Notes under the pieces: generated by a model
What the model was told of the DNA's origin: nothing
What the model saw: the letters and a program-made list of their open reading frames with translations, nothing else
Databases searched by the model: none
Made by a program: the position numbers and the translations under genes
Shown here: positions 50,174 through 58,859 of the stretch, piece by piece
Layout: the number at the start of each line of letters is the position of its first letter
How positions within the stretch are numbered: position 1 is the first letter of the stretch
Origin: Geobacter sp.
Lineage (GTDB): Bacteria; Desulfobacterota; Desulfuromonadia; Geobacterales; Geobacteraceae
Direction of reading: 5' to 3'
Assembly (NCBI GenBank): GCA_003314535.1
Contig: POSG01000006.1
Span: forward strand, 1-64,000
DNA: 64,000 nucleotides

Positions 50174-52342
50174 TTACTTCTCCCCCATTGAGCGCAATTT
50201 TTCCATTGCCGTTTTTGAAAGCAATCCATTGCTTGAACGGGCTGTCTTGTCCAGCAGAGGGATGGCGGCATCATCCGGATAGCGGTCAAGAGAGTTTATG
50301 ATGTCGATCTGCAGTTGGATGAGCCCGGGTCGGAACAGCGACCTCTTCCTTGAAAGGATGGCTTCCAGCGCCGGAATGGCCTTGCAGTTCCCGATTTCGG
50401 CCAGAGCTCCGACTGCCGCTTTTCTTGACGCTCGATGGACGGGGGTTATGCATCTGCGCTGCAACAGGAACAAGAGATGGGAGCATATCGCCGGCCCGCT
50501 GCTTTTGCCTGCTAGCTGGATTGCACTGATCCGCGCTTCGGGATCGGATCTCCTCATTTCCCGGAGAAGCAGTCTGTCGCTCTCGGGAGAATTGAAATGG
50601 ATGTGGGCTTCGATTATGTTCTGCCGGACTTTGGGATGGGGGTGATCGTCCAGTTTGCTGAGGTGCCGCATTACGCTGGCATCATCCGAGTGGCGCAGTA
50701 TCATGGTCAGGTTGCGCAGCACGTACCATCGCGGGTCGCCGAGCCTTCTGATGGCTGGCTCTTTCGCGGCCTTGGCAAGGTCGATAAGGATAGACAGGTA
50801 ATAGCGTCTTGCCGACAGGTTCTGCTCACTTGCCAGCCGGTCCAGAAGCGGCTCAACGAATGGTTTGCCGACTTTCCGGATGATCGTGCCGATGTCCGTG
50901 TATTTATCCTTGCCCCAAGTGTCGAGCCCGATCAGGATTTCTTCGACGAAATCGTCTTCTGCAAAGAAAGCAAGCAGTTCGTTTCTGGCCTCCACTGCTT
51001 CGTCATTGGTCACATCGTTTTCCTGGACGGTCCGGTCGTACAACTTGACGAGCGAAGAATAATCTCCGGTCTGGAGGCAGAATTTGAATATGTCGAGGAG
51101 GGTTTCCCTGATTTTGCCCAGGTTCTCAAACAATCCCGAGTTCATTATTTCAATGATTATTTCGCCCAGGGCATAGTCGAGACAGTCACTGTCAAGGGAG
51201 ACAGCCAGGACTTGCGAGTCTTCTCCCGCATCTTCCATGAAGGCATCCGAATTGACGATCATGCTCAGGGCCTCCAGGTATTGGGGCGGCACGAAGTCAT
51301 CGGTCCGGTCCTCCCGGAACAGAAGCATGAGCTTTGGCGCCAGTTCATGCATTTCCTGCTGACTGGCGGGAAATGGCGAGCCGGGCGGCTGCTGACCGGT
51401 ATCGGCATGTTTCGCCAGAACATCGACCAGGTTCTTGACCAGCGGGGGAAGAGTTACGTTGCCCATAATGGTGGAAGGTGCTGAATCGCTTCCCTGCATT
51501 TGAGAACTGCTGTCGGATATGTCAGGCCTCTTTACATCGAACGACTTGATTGCGGTCAGGATGAACTGATTCAGCAGTTCAGGATTCAGGTGCCCGGCAA
51601 AATTCCCGATTTTACGGAAAAACTCAGTCTGGGTCGCTATGGGGAGCTCTGCGGCGGCCAGTTCGGACAGGAATGCCCGAAGCGATTCAGCCAGGGCATC
51701 ACATTTCCCGGACAATGACGGGTCATACAGTTTGTTTAGCGCTTCTGCCAGCAAGCGGGGCCCGGTGTCGCCGGCATAGTCCTGCGAGGTTTCGAAATGG
51801 GGCGCCAGGAGTTTCCTGGCGAAGATTTCCCAGGGAGACGTCGATGGTTCCCATCTGGCCGGGGATGACAGGATATCCTGCTCCGTCACATGAAATGCAT
51901 CATACCTGACTTCTGAAACCCTGATTCCCTCTATGCCGGATTGCGAAACCGCCTGCTCGATTCCACCCATGTCACGGATGTCGCAGCGTTTTTCCATCAG
52001 CAATTCGTTGAATTTAACTATGTCTTCCGGTTTCAGGCCCTGCCGGAAAATTATCGCTGCAATTCCGTGGCGGAAAAGCGCCCCGGCAAACTCGCGGAAT
52101 GCGAAGTTGTTCTGGCCCGGCTGGATGCCACGGATCACGATCGTATCCTTGGCAATGCCGATAGTCAGCTCTTCACGGGTATGGAGCAATTGGCCGAGGT
52201 GGAGCGCCAGCTTTTCGCAAGACGCAGCAATGACGGGATGTCCCTTGGGATATGCCGAAACATAGTTGCGGGAAATGTTAAGCTCATGAATGACGTCGGA
52301 AAGCAGGCCCACGTGAATTCCGAACGAGTTCTCGTTATCCAT
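50174..52342 (-). CDS. HEAT-repeat protein with N-terminal module shared with the HD-GYP protein
   Basis: The 722-residue protein has an N-terminal module (about 1-135) with the same layout as the HD-GYP protein's N-terminus (YPKGHPVIAAS, IAKDTIVIRGIQPG, RQGLKPEDIVKFNELLM). The C-terminal 300 residues are helical HEAT-type repeats (DPRWYVLRNLTMILRHSDD, HPHPKVRQNIIEAHI, DPEARISAIQLAGKS, RKAAVGALAEIGN) suited for protein binding. No enzyme motif is seen. It lies directly before the HD-GYP gene and is likely its partner or regulator. GAGGGGG precedes the ATG. Confidence 0.75.
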   Translation of the reverse strand: MDNENSFGIHVGLLSDVIHELNISRNYVSAYPKGHPVIAASCEKLALHLGQLLHTREELTIGIAKDTIVIRGIQPGQNNFAFREFAGALFRHGIAAIIFRQGLKPEDIVKFNELLMEKRCDIRDMGGIEQAVSQSGIEGIRVSEVRYDAFHVTEQDILSSPARWEPSTSPWEIFARKLLAPHFETSQDYAGDTGPRLLAEALNKLYDPSLSGKCDALAESLRAFLSELAAAELPIATQTEFFRKIGNFAGHLNPELLNQFILTAIKSFDVKRPDISDSSSQMQGSDSAPSTIMGNVTLPPLVKNLVDVLAKHADTGQQPPGSPFPASQQEMHELAPKLMLLFREDRTDDFVPPQYLEALSMIVNSDAFMEDAGEDSQVLAVSLDSDCLDYALGEIIIEIMNSGLFENLGKIRETLLDIFKFCLQTGDYSSLVKLYDRTVQENDVTNDEAVEARNELLAFFAEDDFVEEILIGLDTWGKDKYTDIGTIIRKVGKPFVEPLLDRLASEQNLSARRYYLSILIDLAKAAKEPAIRRLGDPRWYVLRNLTMILRHSDDASVMRHLSKLDDHPHPKVRQNIIEAHIHFNSPESDRLLLREMRRSDPEARISAIQLAGKSSGPAICSHLLFLLQRRCITPVHRASRKAAVGALAEIGNCKAIPALEAILSRKRSLFRPGLIQLQIDIINSLDRYPDDAAIPLLDKTARSSNGLLSKTAMEKLRSMGEK

Positions 52343-52653
52343 TCATGCCCCCTCGAGGGTTTTTTCACGGCCGGCCAGTGTCCATGATCCGCATGGCGCA
52401 GTCCGGAAAAACAACGGGATATCGCGTCTGTTGGATGGACCTTGTGCTGGCGCATGAAAAGAAAGGATTAATTTAACAAAAATATTGAAACAATGAAAGC
52501 CATGATTTGGCTTTTCGGCATTGAAGGAGAAAAACATGCGGGAACAGTTTCTTTTCGCTCAGGGCTGCCGGCAATACCGCTTCATTTGATACTTGTTGAA
52601 AACAATCCGTGCACTATGTAGAATGTCAAAATCTGCGGGGAATGAGGTGCTTT
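52343..52653. other. Intergenic region with a promoter
   Basis: About 310 bases between divergent genes. A plus-strand promoter is present at 52596-52624; the minus-strand promoter for the HEAT gene is unclear, and no other element was seen. Confidence 0.45.
52596..52624 (+). promoter_or_regulatory. Sigma-70 promoter before the DUF3343 gene
   Basis: TTGAAA (52596-52601) and TAGAAT (52619-52624) are 17 bases apart, 30 bases before the ATG at 52654. Confidence 0.6.
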
Positions 52654-52956
52654 ATGGTACGGGATGGGGACCTGGTTGCTGTTTTCAACAATATACACCG
52701 CGTCATGAAGGCGGAAAAGTATCTTAAGGAACACCGGCTGGATATTCTCCTCATTCCGGTTCCGCGAGCTTTGAGCTCCGATTGCGGTCTCGCGATACGA
52801 TACGCCGAGTCGGCCAGGGATGACGTGGAGCGCGCCCTGGCCGAAGCGGGACTTCTCCCCGTGGAATGCCATCAGAAGCGGGGCGAATCCTTCGTGCGGG
52901 TCGAATCGAGATTGTGCAGATCGTCTTGTGATGGGACAGTTGCGACGGGGGAGTGA
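52654..52956 (+). CDS. DUF3343 protein (putative selenium/sulfur carrier)
   Basis: The 100-residue protein matches the DUF3343 pattern: VAVFNNIHRVMKAEKYLKEH, LIPVPRALSSDCGLAIRY, and a C-terminal LLPVECH helix end. The conserved Cys in the SDCGLAIR segment is the functional residue in this family, which is linked by context to selenium or sulfur transfer. GAGGTG lies just before the ATG at 52654. It is a single-gene unit next to a tRNA. The role is from family context, not tested. Confidence 0.75.
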   Translation: MVRDGDLVAVFNNIHRVMKAEKYLKEHRLDILLIPVPRALSSDCGLAIRYAESARDDVERALAEAGLLPVECHQKRGESFVRVESRLCRSSCDGTVATGE

Positions 52957-52969
52957 TTCTCCTTTTCAC

Positions 52970-52998
52970 TTGACTTTAGGAGAATTGTACTATATAAG
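52970..52998 (+). promoter_or_regulatory. Sigma-70 promoter upstream of the tRNA
   Basis: TTGACT (52970-52975) and TATAAG (52993-52998) are 17 bases apart. It would produce a transcript of about 140 bases before the tRNA, so it may drive pre-tRNA-Met or a small RNA. Confidence 0.65.
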
Positions 52999-53145
52999 AG
53001 ACGGGCACGTGGGGCTGCCGGTTTCCGACAGATTGGCACTGCAGTACGACCCCGGAAGCCGCCGGTATCCCAAAGATGAATCATGCCTCTTTGGTCTTTC
53101 CATTGAGGTATTTTTTACCGTGCATTATTCGACAACATCATTTCA

Positions 53146-53222
53146 GGCGGTGTAGCTCAGCCGGTTAGAGCATGCGGCTCATATCCGCAGTGTCCGGGGT
53201 TCAAGTCCCTGCACCGCCACCA
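53146..53222 (+). tRNA. tRNA-Met (CAU), elongator type
   Basis: The 77-base gene folds as a full cloverleaf: acceptor GGCGGTG/CACCGCC, D-stem GCTC/GAGC, anticodon stem TGCGG/CCGCA with loop CTCATAT (anticodon CAT, A37), T-stem CGGGG/CCCTG with TTCAAGT, and an encoded CCA. G1:C72 excludes initiator tRNA. The 4:69 and 5:68 pairs are G:C, as in elongator Met, not C:G as in the lysidine-modified Ile2 tRNA, so it is called elongator Met despite the tilS gene just downstream. Confidence 0.9.
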
Positions 53223-53227
53223 TATTC

Positions 53228-53258
53228 CCCCTCTTTCTTTGGAAACGAGGGGTTTTTT
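53228..53258 (+). terminator. Rho-independent terminator of the tRNA
   Basis: CCCCTC (53228-53233) pairs with GAGGGG (53247-53252), followed by six T residues, six bases after the tRNA's CCA end. Confidence 0.85.
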
Positions 53259-53374
53259 GTTTGTTTCACTAAGCTTCACGGTATTCAAAACCCGGTGCGA
53301 GGACGCTGGTAAAGGAGCCAGGCGCTACGAATACATTCCTGAAAAAGATTGTTGCATTCATAGAAGACCATTGC

Positions 53375-54718
53375 ATGTTCCGTGAAGGGGAAAAGGTGGT
53401 TGTTGCTGTGTCCGGAGGTGTGGACTCGGTTGCTCTGCTGGATATCCTGGCAAACCTGGAGAACCTGCGGCTGGAGCTTGTCGTTGCCCACCTGAACCAC
53501 AACCTGCGTGGCGAAGAATCGGATGCTGATGCGGCTTTCGTTGCAGACTTGGCTTTGCGTTACGGCCTGCACTTCGAACTTGGCTCCGCGGATGTGCTTT
53601 CTCTCAGCCGGGAATGGGGCATGTCCCTCGAGGAGGCGGGACGCGCGGCCCGATATGGATGGCTGGATTCAGTTGCGCTCAGGCATGGGTCTTCAAGGAT
53701 CGCCTTGGGGCATCACGCTGATGATCAGGGGGAAACCGTTCTCCTCAGGCTTCTGCGCGGCGCCGGGACGACGGGGCTTGCAGGAATGCGTCCCCTGTCT
53801 GCGGGAAAGTATGCCAGGCCTCTCCTTTGCGTTGCCCGCTCCGAAATAACCGCCTATGTCCTGGAGAAGGGCCTTCCCTTCCGCAATGACACCAGCAATG
53901 ATGATACCTTTTTTCTCCGCAACCGCATCCGGCATGAACTTCTTCCCCGTCTGAGGGAGTACAACCCGGCCATTTCGCAACGGCTGAGCGACACCGCAGA
54001 AATTCTGGCTGCCGACGAGGAAGTCCTGGAATCCCTGGTGGACGGGGTATTCAATGGAGCGGCCCGTTCAGGGCGGGATGGCGTCATCCTGGCGCTCGAC
54101 AAAGTGCGCCAGCAGCCTGCAGGCATCCGGTTCCGCCTGTACCGAAGAGCCTTGCTGGAGGCGAACGGCACCCTGGCGAGGATTGCCATGGTCCATCTGC
54201 GGCAGGTCGAGCACCTGGCACTTTCCGGCCGCGTGAACGGCCGGCTTCATCTGCCCGGCGGGGTAAGGGTCGGCAGGCGCTACGATGAGCTCGTGTTCAA
54301 ATGCCCGCGCGTGATTCCGGAGTCCGGCGCTTGGGAGATGCTGCTCAAGGAGCCGGGTTGCTACCTGCTCCCGGACGGCTCGTCCCTGTCGCTGGCCATG
54401 GTCCCTCCACCGGAAGACTGGGGGGCAGTGCCTTCGTCTGCGGCATATCTGGACCCGGTGGCGGCGTCGTTCCCCCTTCTGGTGAGGCCCTTCCGTGCCG
54501 GCGACCGTCTCAGGCCGATGGGCATGACCGGGTCGAAGAAAGTGAAAGATCTGTTCATCGATGAGAAAGTTCCTGCTGATTTGCGAAGACGGATTCCGCT
54601 CCTGTTTGCCGGGGGGATCCTCCTCTGGGTCGGTGGCATGCGGGTAGCCGAGGATGCCAGGGTGCGTCCGGGATCAGGGCTCGTCCTGAAGCTTGAAATT
54701 CGGCGACAGGAGACTTAA
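53375..54718 (+). CDS. tilS: tRNA(Ile)-lysidine synthase TilS
   Basis: TilS adds lysidine to the wobble C of tRNA-Ile2 (CAU), changing it to read AUA. The PP-loop ATPase motif SGGVDS is at residues 13-18, followed by HLNHNLRGEESDAD, the ALGHHADDQGET block and the C-terminal TilS domain with LRPMGMTGSKKVKDLFIDEKVP. The 447-residue length is near normal. The first ATG, 53375, leaves out an N-terminal helix (KIVAFIEDHC) that is encoded just upstream in the same frame and that most TilS proteins have. No ATG, GTG or TTG lies in that extension, so a rare start (for example ATT 53348 or ACG 53327 after AAAGGAG) may be used. Confidence 0.93.
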   Translation: MFREGEKVVVAVSGGVDSVALLDILANLENLRLELVVAHLNHNLRGEESDADAAFVADLALRYGLHFELGSADVLSLSREWGMSLEEAGRAARYGWLDSVALRHGSSRIALGHHADDQGETVLLRLLRGAGTTGLAGMRPLSAGKYARPLLCVARSEITAYVLEKGLPFRNDTSNDDTFFLRNRIRHELLPRLREYNPAISQRLSDTAEILAADEEVLESLVDGVFNGAARSGRDGVILALDKVRQQPAGIRFRLYRRALLEANGTLARIAMVHLRQVEHLALSGRVNGRLHLPGGVRVGRRYDELVFKCPRVIPESGAWEMLLKEPGCYLLPDGSSLSLAMVPPPEDWGAVPSSAAYLDPVAASFPLLVRPFRAGDRLRPMGMTGSKKVKDLFIDEKVPADLRRRIPLLFAGGILLWVGGMRVAEDARVRPGSGLVLKLEIRRQET

Positions 54719-54826
54719 ATTTCTTGTAAAAGAGGCACCCGTGTGGTATTTCATTAATAATGTCGCACTATTTTCAGAAATTACGGGCGTTGGGTCGCAG
54801 CGCCCGCCGAAGATCCGGGGGTATAA

Positions 54827-56662
54827 TTGAACCAGTTTTATAAGAATCTCGCACTCTGGCTGGTAATCAGCCTCATGGCCATATTGTTGATCAACATTCT
54901 CGGGAAATCAAAAACCAGCGAAGACAAGATCAGCTACACCGATTTCATTGCCGCCCTGGAGGCGGGCAAGGTAGCGTCGGTCACACTGCAGGGGGATGAC
55001 ATCATCGGCAAGTATGCCGACAAGAAGGCCTTCCGGACCTACAAGCCTGAAGACCCGGGACTGACGCAGAAGCTTATCGAAAAGAAAGTGACTGTGGAGG
55101 CAAAACCTGCAGAGGAAAGGATCTCCTGGCTTTCCATGTTTCTCACCTGGTTTCCGCTCATACTGCTGGTGGGAGTCTGGATATTCATCATGCGCCAGAT
55201 GCAGTCCGGCGGCGGCAAGGCCATGGCCTTCGGCAAGAGCCGCGCCAAGCTCCTGACCGAGGCCCAGGGGAGGGTGACTTTCGAGGACGTGGCAGGAGTG
55301 GACGAGGCCAAGGAGGAACTGGCCGAGATCATCTCCTTTCTCAAGGACCCGAAGAAGTTCACCAAGCTGGGCGGGCGGCTGCCGAAAGGCGTGCTGCTGG
55401 TCGGCCCTCCGGGCACGGGCAAGACCCTTCTCGCCCGTGCCATAGCCGGCGAGGCAGGCGTTCCTTTCTTTTCAATATCCGGGTCCGATTTCGTGGAAAT
55501 GTTCGTGGGTGTGGGGGCGAGCCGCGTGCGCGACCTGTTCGTGCAGGGCAAGAAGAATGCGCCGTGCATTATCTTCATCGATGAAATCGACGCGGTCGGG
55601 CGTCATCGCGGCGCCGGTCTCGGCGGCGGCCATGACGAGCGGGAGCAGACTCTCAACCAGCTTCTCGTGGAGATGGACGGCTTCGAATCGAACGAGGGGG
55701 TAATCCTGATATCAGCCACCAACCGCCCCGACGTTCTCGACCCTGCCCTTTTGCGGCCCGGGCGCTTCGACCGGCAGGTGGTTGTTCCCCGGCCCGATGT
55801 CAAGGGGCGGGAGGCGATTCTCAAGGTCCATTCCAGGCAGACCCCCCTTGCGCCCAGCGTGGACCTGAGCCTGGTTGCACGCGGGACCCCCGGTTTCTCC
55901 GGCGCCGATCTTGCCAACGTGGTCAACGAAGCAGCGCTTTTGGCCGCACGCAAGGACAAGAATTTCGTCGAGATGCAGGACCTTGACGATGCCAAGGACA
56001 AGGTCCTCATGGGTGTGGAACGGCGCAGCATGGTCATTTCGGAGGAGGAAAAGCGCAATACCGCCTACCATGAGGCAGGGCATACCCTGGTGGCGAAGCT
56101 TATCCCGGGCACTGATCCGGTGCACAAGGTTTCCATCATCCCCCGCGGCAGGGCGCTGGGAATCACCATGCAGCTTCCCATCGAAGACAAGCATTCCTAT
56201 TCCAGGGAAGCTCTCTGCGCAAGGATTGCCGTGCTCATGGGCGGGCGCGCCGCTGAAGAGCTCGTCTTCGCCACCATGACCACGGGGGCCGGAAACGATA
56301 TCGAGAATGCCACGGAAATCGCCCGCAAGATGATCTGCGAATGGGGCATGAGCGAGCGCCTGGGCCCGGTGACATTCGGCAAGAAAGACGAGCAGATTTT
56401 CCTCGGTCGCGAAATGTCGGTTTCCAAGAACTACAGCGAGGCCACGGCAGTTGAAATCGATGAAGAAATACGCCTTGTCGTCGAGGACAACTATAAACGG
56501 GCCCGCACATTGCTTGCGGACAATATTGAATTGCTGCACAAGCTTTCTCTGCTGCTCGTTGAGAAAGAAAACCTGAGCGGGGCGGAGGTCGATGAAATAG
56601 TCGGATTCAGTGCTGATCCCGTTTCCCAATCCGATCAACCCATCGAACCGGCGGAAAACTGA
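54827..56662 (+). CDS. ftsH: ATP-dependent zinc metalloprotease FtsH
   Basis: FtsH is a hexameric membrane protease that degrades misfolded membrane proteins and regulators. The 611-residue protein has two N-terminal transmembrane helices (about 8-25 and 101-122), Walker A GPPGTGKT at 193-200, the second region of homology ([21 protein letters not shown]) and the zinc site HEAGH at 415-419. The start is TTG 54827 with GGGGG a few bases upstream; no ATG fits the N-terminus [13 protein letters not shown]. It follows tilS, a common neighbour in bacteria, and precedes folP. Confidence 0.96.
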   Translation: MNQFYKNLALWLVISLMAILLINILGKSKTSEDKISYTDFIAALEAGKVASVTLQGDDIIGKYADKKAFRTYKPEDPGLTQKLIEKKVTVEAKPAEERISWLSMFLTWFPLILLVGVWIFIMRQMQSGGGKAMAFGKSRAKLLTEAQGRVTFEDVAGVDEAKEELAEIISFLKDPKKFTKLGGRLPKGVLLVGPPGTGKTLLARAIAGEAGVPFFSISGSDFVEMFVGVGASRVRDLFVQGKKNAPCIIFIDEIDAVGRHRGAGLGGGHDEREQTLNQLLVEMDGFESNEGVILISATNRPDVLDPALLRPGRFDRQVVVPRPDVKGREAILKVHSRQTPLAPSVDLSLVARGTPGFSGADLANVVNEAALLAARKDKNFVEMQDLDDAKDKVLMGVERRSMVISEEEKRNTAYHEAGHTLVAKLIPGTDPVHKVSIIPRGRALGITMQLPIEDKHSYSREALCARIAVLMGGRAAEELVFATMTTGAGNDIENATEIARKMICEWGMSERLGPVTFGKKDEQIFLGREMSVSKNYSEATAVEIDEEIRLVVEDNYKRARTLLADNIELLHKLSLLLVEKENLSGAEVDEIVGFSADPVSQSDQPIEPAEN

Positions 56663-56721
56663 TCAATCCGCAAGTGCGTATGCCCATCGAATCCTCAACG
56701 GATATGCCTGTCCGGTCCCGG

Positions 56722-57588
56722 ATGCCACATCGCGATGCCTGCATCTGGCGGTTTCGCGGGAGGGTAATGGATCTGTCGTCGCGCCCCCATGTCATGGGAA
56801 TTCTGAATATCACCCCGGACTCCTTTTCCGACGGCGCCCTTTACCTCGACCCTGAACGCGCAGTGGACCGGGCGCTGGAAATGCAGGAAGAGGGCGCGGA
56901 CATCATCGACATAGGTGGGGAGAGCACGAGGCCGTATTCGGCTCCGGTTGACGCCGGGGAAGAACTGAAGAGGGTCGTTCCCGTAATCGAGCGCATTGCA
57001 GCCAGCCTTAGCCTCCCCATTTCCATCGATACCTACAAGTCCGTTGTTGCCCGTGAAGCGCTTCATGCAGGCGCCCATATAGTGAACGATATCAGTGGCT
57101 GCACATTCGATCCGGAAATGCCGGAGACGGTTGCTGAGGCCGGAGCAGGGCTGGTCGTGATGCATACGCGGGGCAGGCCGGACGAGATGCAGGCGGAAAC
57201 AACTTATCAGGCGCTCGTTCCGGAGGTCATCGCATACCTCGGGGACAGGCTTTCTATTCTCGCGTCATCCGGCATCCCGCTGTCCCGCATCGTGGTCGAT
57301 CCGGGCATAGGCTTCGGCAAGAGCACTGCCGGAAACCTGGAGATCCTGCGCCGTCTCAGGGAGTTCGAATCATTGGGCCGCCCCGTCCTCGTGGGATCCT
57401 CGCGAAAAACCTTTATCGGAAAAGTCCTGGGCCGTGACACGGGAGAAAGGATTTTCGGAACGGCGGCCACAGTTGCGCTTGCAGTCGCAAACGGCGCCGC
57501 CATCGTAAGAGTGCATGATGTGCGCGAGATGCGCGACGTGGCTTTGATGGCCCACGCCATACAGAACATGACTTCGGCGGCATCCTGA
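56722..57588 (+). CDS. folP: Dihydropteroate synthase
   Basis: FolP joins p-aminobenzoate to 6-hydroxymethyl-dihydropterin diphosphate in folate synthesis; it is the sulfonamide target. Signature motifs are GILNITPDSFSDG, DIGGESTRPYS, the VNDISG loop, DPGIGFGKS and GSSRKTFIGKVLGR. I place the start at ATG 56722 because homologs begin about ten residues before the WRFRGR segment, but there is no good Shine-Dalgarno sequence; GTG 56674 or ATG 56704 are also possible. It begins about 60 bases after ftsH and ends 32 bases before cdaA. Confidence 0.95.
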   Translation: MPHRDACIWRFRGRVMDLSSRPHVMGILNITPDSFSDGALYLDPERAVDRALEMQEEGADIIDIGGESTRPYSAPVDAGEELKRVVPVIERIAASLSLPISIDTYKSVVAREALHAGAHIVNDISGCTFDPEMPETVAEAGAGLVVMHTRGRPDEMQAETTYQALVPEVIAYLGDRLSILASSGIPLSRIVVDPGIGFGKSTAGNLEILRRLREFESLGRPVLVGSSRKTFIGKVLGRDTGERIFGTAATVALAVANGAAIVRVHDVREMRDVALMAHAIQNMTSAAS

Positions 57589-57620
57589 GCATCCAATCCT
57601 ATCCCCTGAAGGGGATCTAT

Positions 57621-58406
57621 GTGGTGGTTTCGATGATGACTCCTTTGGGACCGGTTGGCTGGATCGATCTTCTCGACATCCTGTTTGTCGCGGTTTTCGT
57701 TTACCAGATCATGCTTCTTATCAAAGGGGCAATCGCCATCCGCCTCCTTATCGGCCTTGTGGGACTGTCCTTTATTTACATCCTGTCCCATCTCTACGGG
57801 CTTCGAACGCTCGATTGGATCCTCAGCAGTTTTTTCAACGGTATTATCCTGATCCTGATAGTTGTTTTCCAGCATGACATAAGGCGGGCGCTGTCCGCGA
57901 TGGGGAGGAGCGGCTTTTTCAGGGAGCAGGCTGATGGCGTTTCCCTTCTGGTTGAAGAGTTGGTGACTTCGGCAGAGCTTCTCTCCGGAAAGAAGATCGG
58001 CGCCCTGATAGTAATAGAGCGTGAAATGGAGGTTGACAATTACCTGGAAGTGGGGACAGAGATCGACGCAAAGGTTTCCAGCGAGATAATCATGTCCATC
58101 TTTCTTCCATACTCGCCCATTCATGACGGGGCGGTGATTATCCGCCAGGGGAAGCTTACGATGGCGGGTTGTTTCCTCCCGCTTTCACGCAACCCGGATC
58201 TGAGCAAGACTCTCGGGACCAGGCACAGGGCGGCGATAGGACTTTCGGAGGTTACCGACGCGGTCGTACTGGTGGTTTCCGAAGAGACCGGCGCCATATC
58301 TGTTGCCCACGGGGGCAGAATAAACAGGGGAATTGACCAGAATGCCCTGCGCAAGATGCTGAAGCGTCTTATCCACCTTAAACAGAAGAGGTGGTATCTT
58401 CCATGA
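57621..58406 (+). CDS. cdaA: Diadenylate cyclase CdaA
   Basis: CdaA makes the second messenger c-di-AMP from two ATP. The 261-residue protein has three transmembrane helices in the first 80 residues and a DisA_N-type cyclase domain. Both catalytic motifs are present: DGA at 169-171 (PIHDGAVII) and RHR at 201-203 (GTRHRAAIG). The start is GTG 57621 after AAGGGGA; an ATG at 57633 is the alternative. The TGA overlaps the start of the YbbR gene by four bases (ATGA). CdaA-YbbR-GlmM is a classic trio in which YbbR and GlmM regulate the cyclase. Confidence 0.94.
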   Translation: MVVSMMTPLGPVGWIDLLDILFVAVFVYQIMLLIKGAIAIRLLIGLVGLSFIYILSHLYGLRTLDWILSSFFNGIILILIVVFQHDIRRALSAMGRSGFFREQADGVSLLVEELVTSAELLSGKKIGALIVIEREMEVDNYLEVGTEIDAKVSSEIIMSIFLPYSPIHDGAVIIRQGKLTMAGCFLPLSRNPDLSKTLGTRHRAAIGLSEVTDAVVLVVSEETGAISVAHGGRINRGIDQNALRKMLKRLIHLKQKRWYLP

Positions 58407-58780
58407 CCTGGCGTGATCTGACCAACAATCTGACAATAAAGCTGCTGGCTCTGTTGCTCGCGGTTACTCTCTGGATGCTGGCCAAGGGGTTCACCAATGT
58501 GGAGATGGACATAAAGGTGCCGGTTCATTTGCGAAATGTGCCCCGGGGCCTCGTGGTCGGTGGACGGCTGCCTTCCAGCGTCCAGGTCAGCGTTGTCGGC
58601 TCGAGGATCAGGTTTGTGGAATTTCACCCGGAAAGGCTGAAGTTGGAACTGGACGCTTCAAACCTGGATGAAGGGACCGCGACATTCGGCAGCTTGGAGA
58701 AACGGCTGGCGCTTCCTCCGGAGATAAGCGTCCTCAGGCTTTATCCGTCGACCATCAGCGTGACCCTTGTGCGACGGTGA
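58403..58780 (+). CDS. YbbR-domain protein (CdaR-like)
   Basis: The 125-residue protein has one N-terminal transmembrane helix (about 14-32) and a single YbbR domain outside the membrane, with VPVHLRNVPRGLVV and VQVSVVGSRI, typical of the fold. In Firmicutes the larger CdaR, with several YbbR domains, modulates CdaA; here there is only one. GAGGTGG lies before the ATG at 58403, which overlaps the cdaA stop by four bases. Confidence 0.88.
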   Translation: MTWRDLTNNLTIKLLALLLAVTLWMLAKGFTNVEMDIKVPVHLRNVPRGLVVGGRLPSSVQVSVVGSRIRFVEFHPERLKLELDASNLDEGTATFGSLEKRLALPPEISVLRLYPSTISVTLVRR

Positions 58781-58859
58781 AGCGTTAGCAGGCAAGTAGG
58801 ATTTGGACACATTATCGCTTTTTCAGATATCAATATATTAAACAAGAGGTAAGCTGAAT

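Noticed and set aside
53146-53222. tRNA with CAU read as lysidine-modified tRNA-Ile2 because tilS is adjacent
   Set aside because: Positions 4:69 and 5:68 are G:C as in elongator Met, not C:G as in Ile2.
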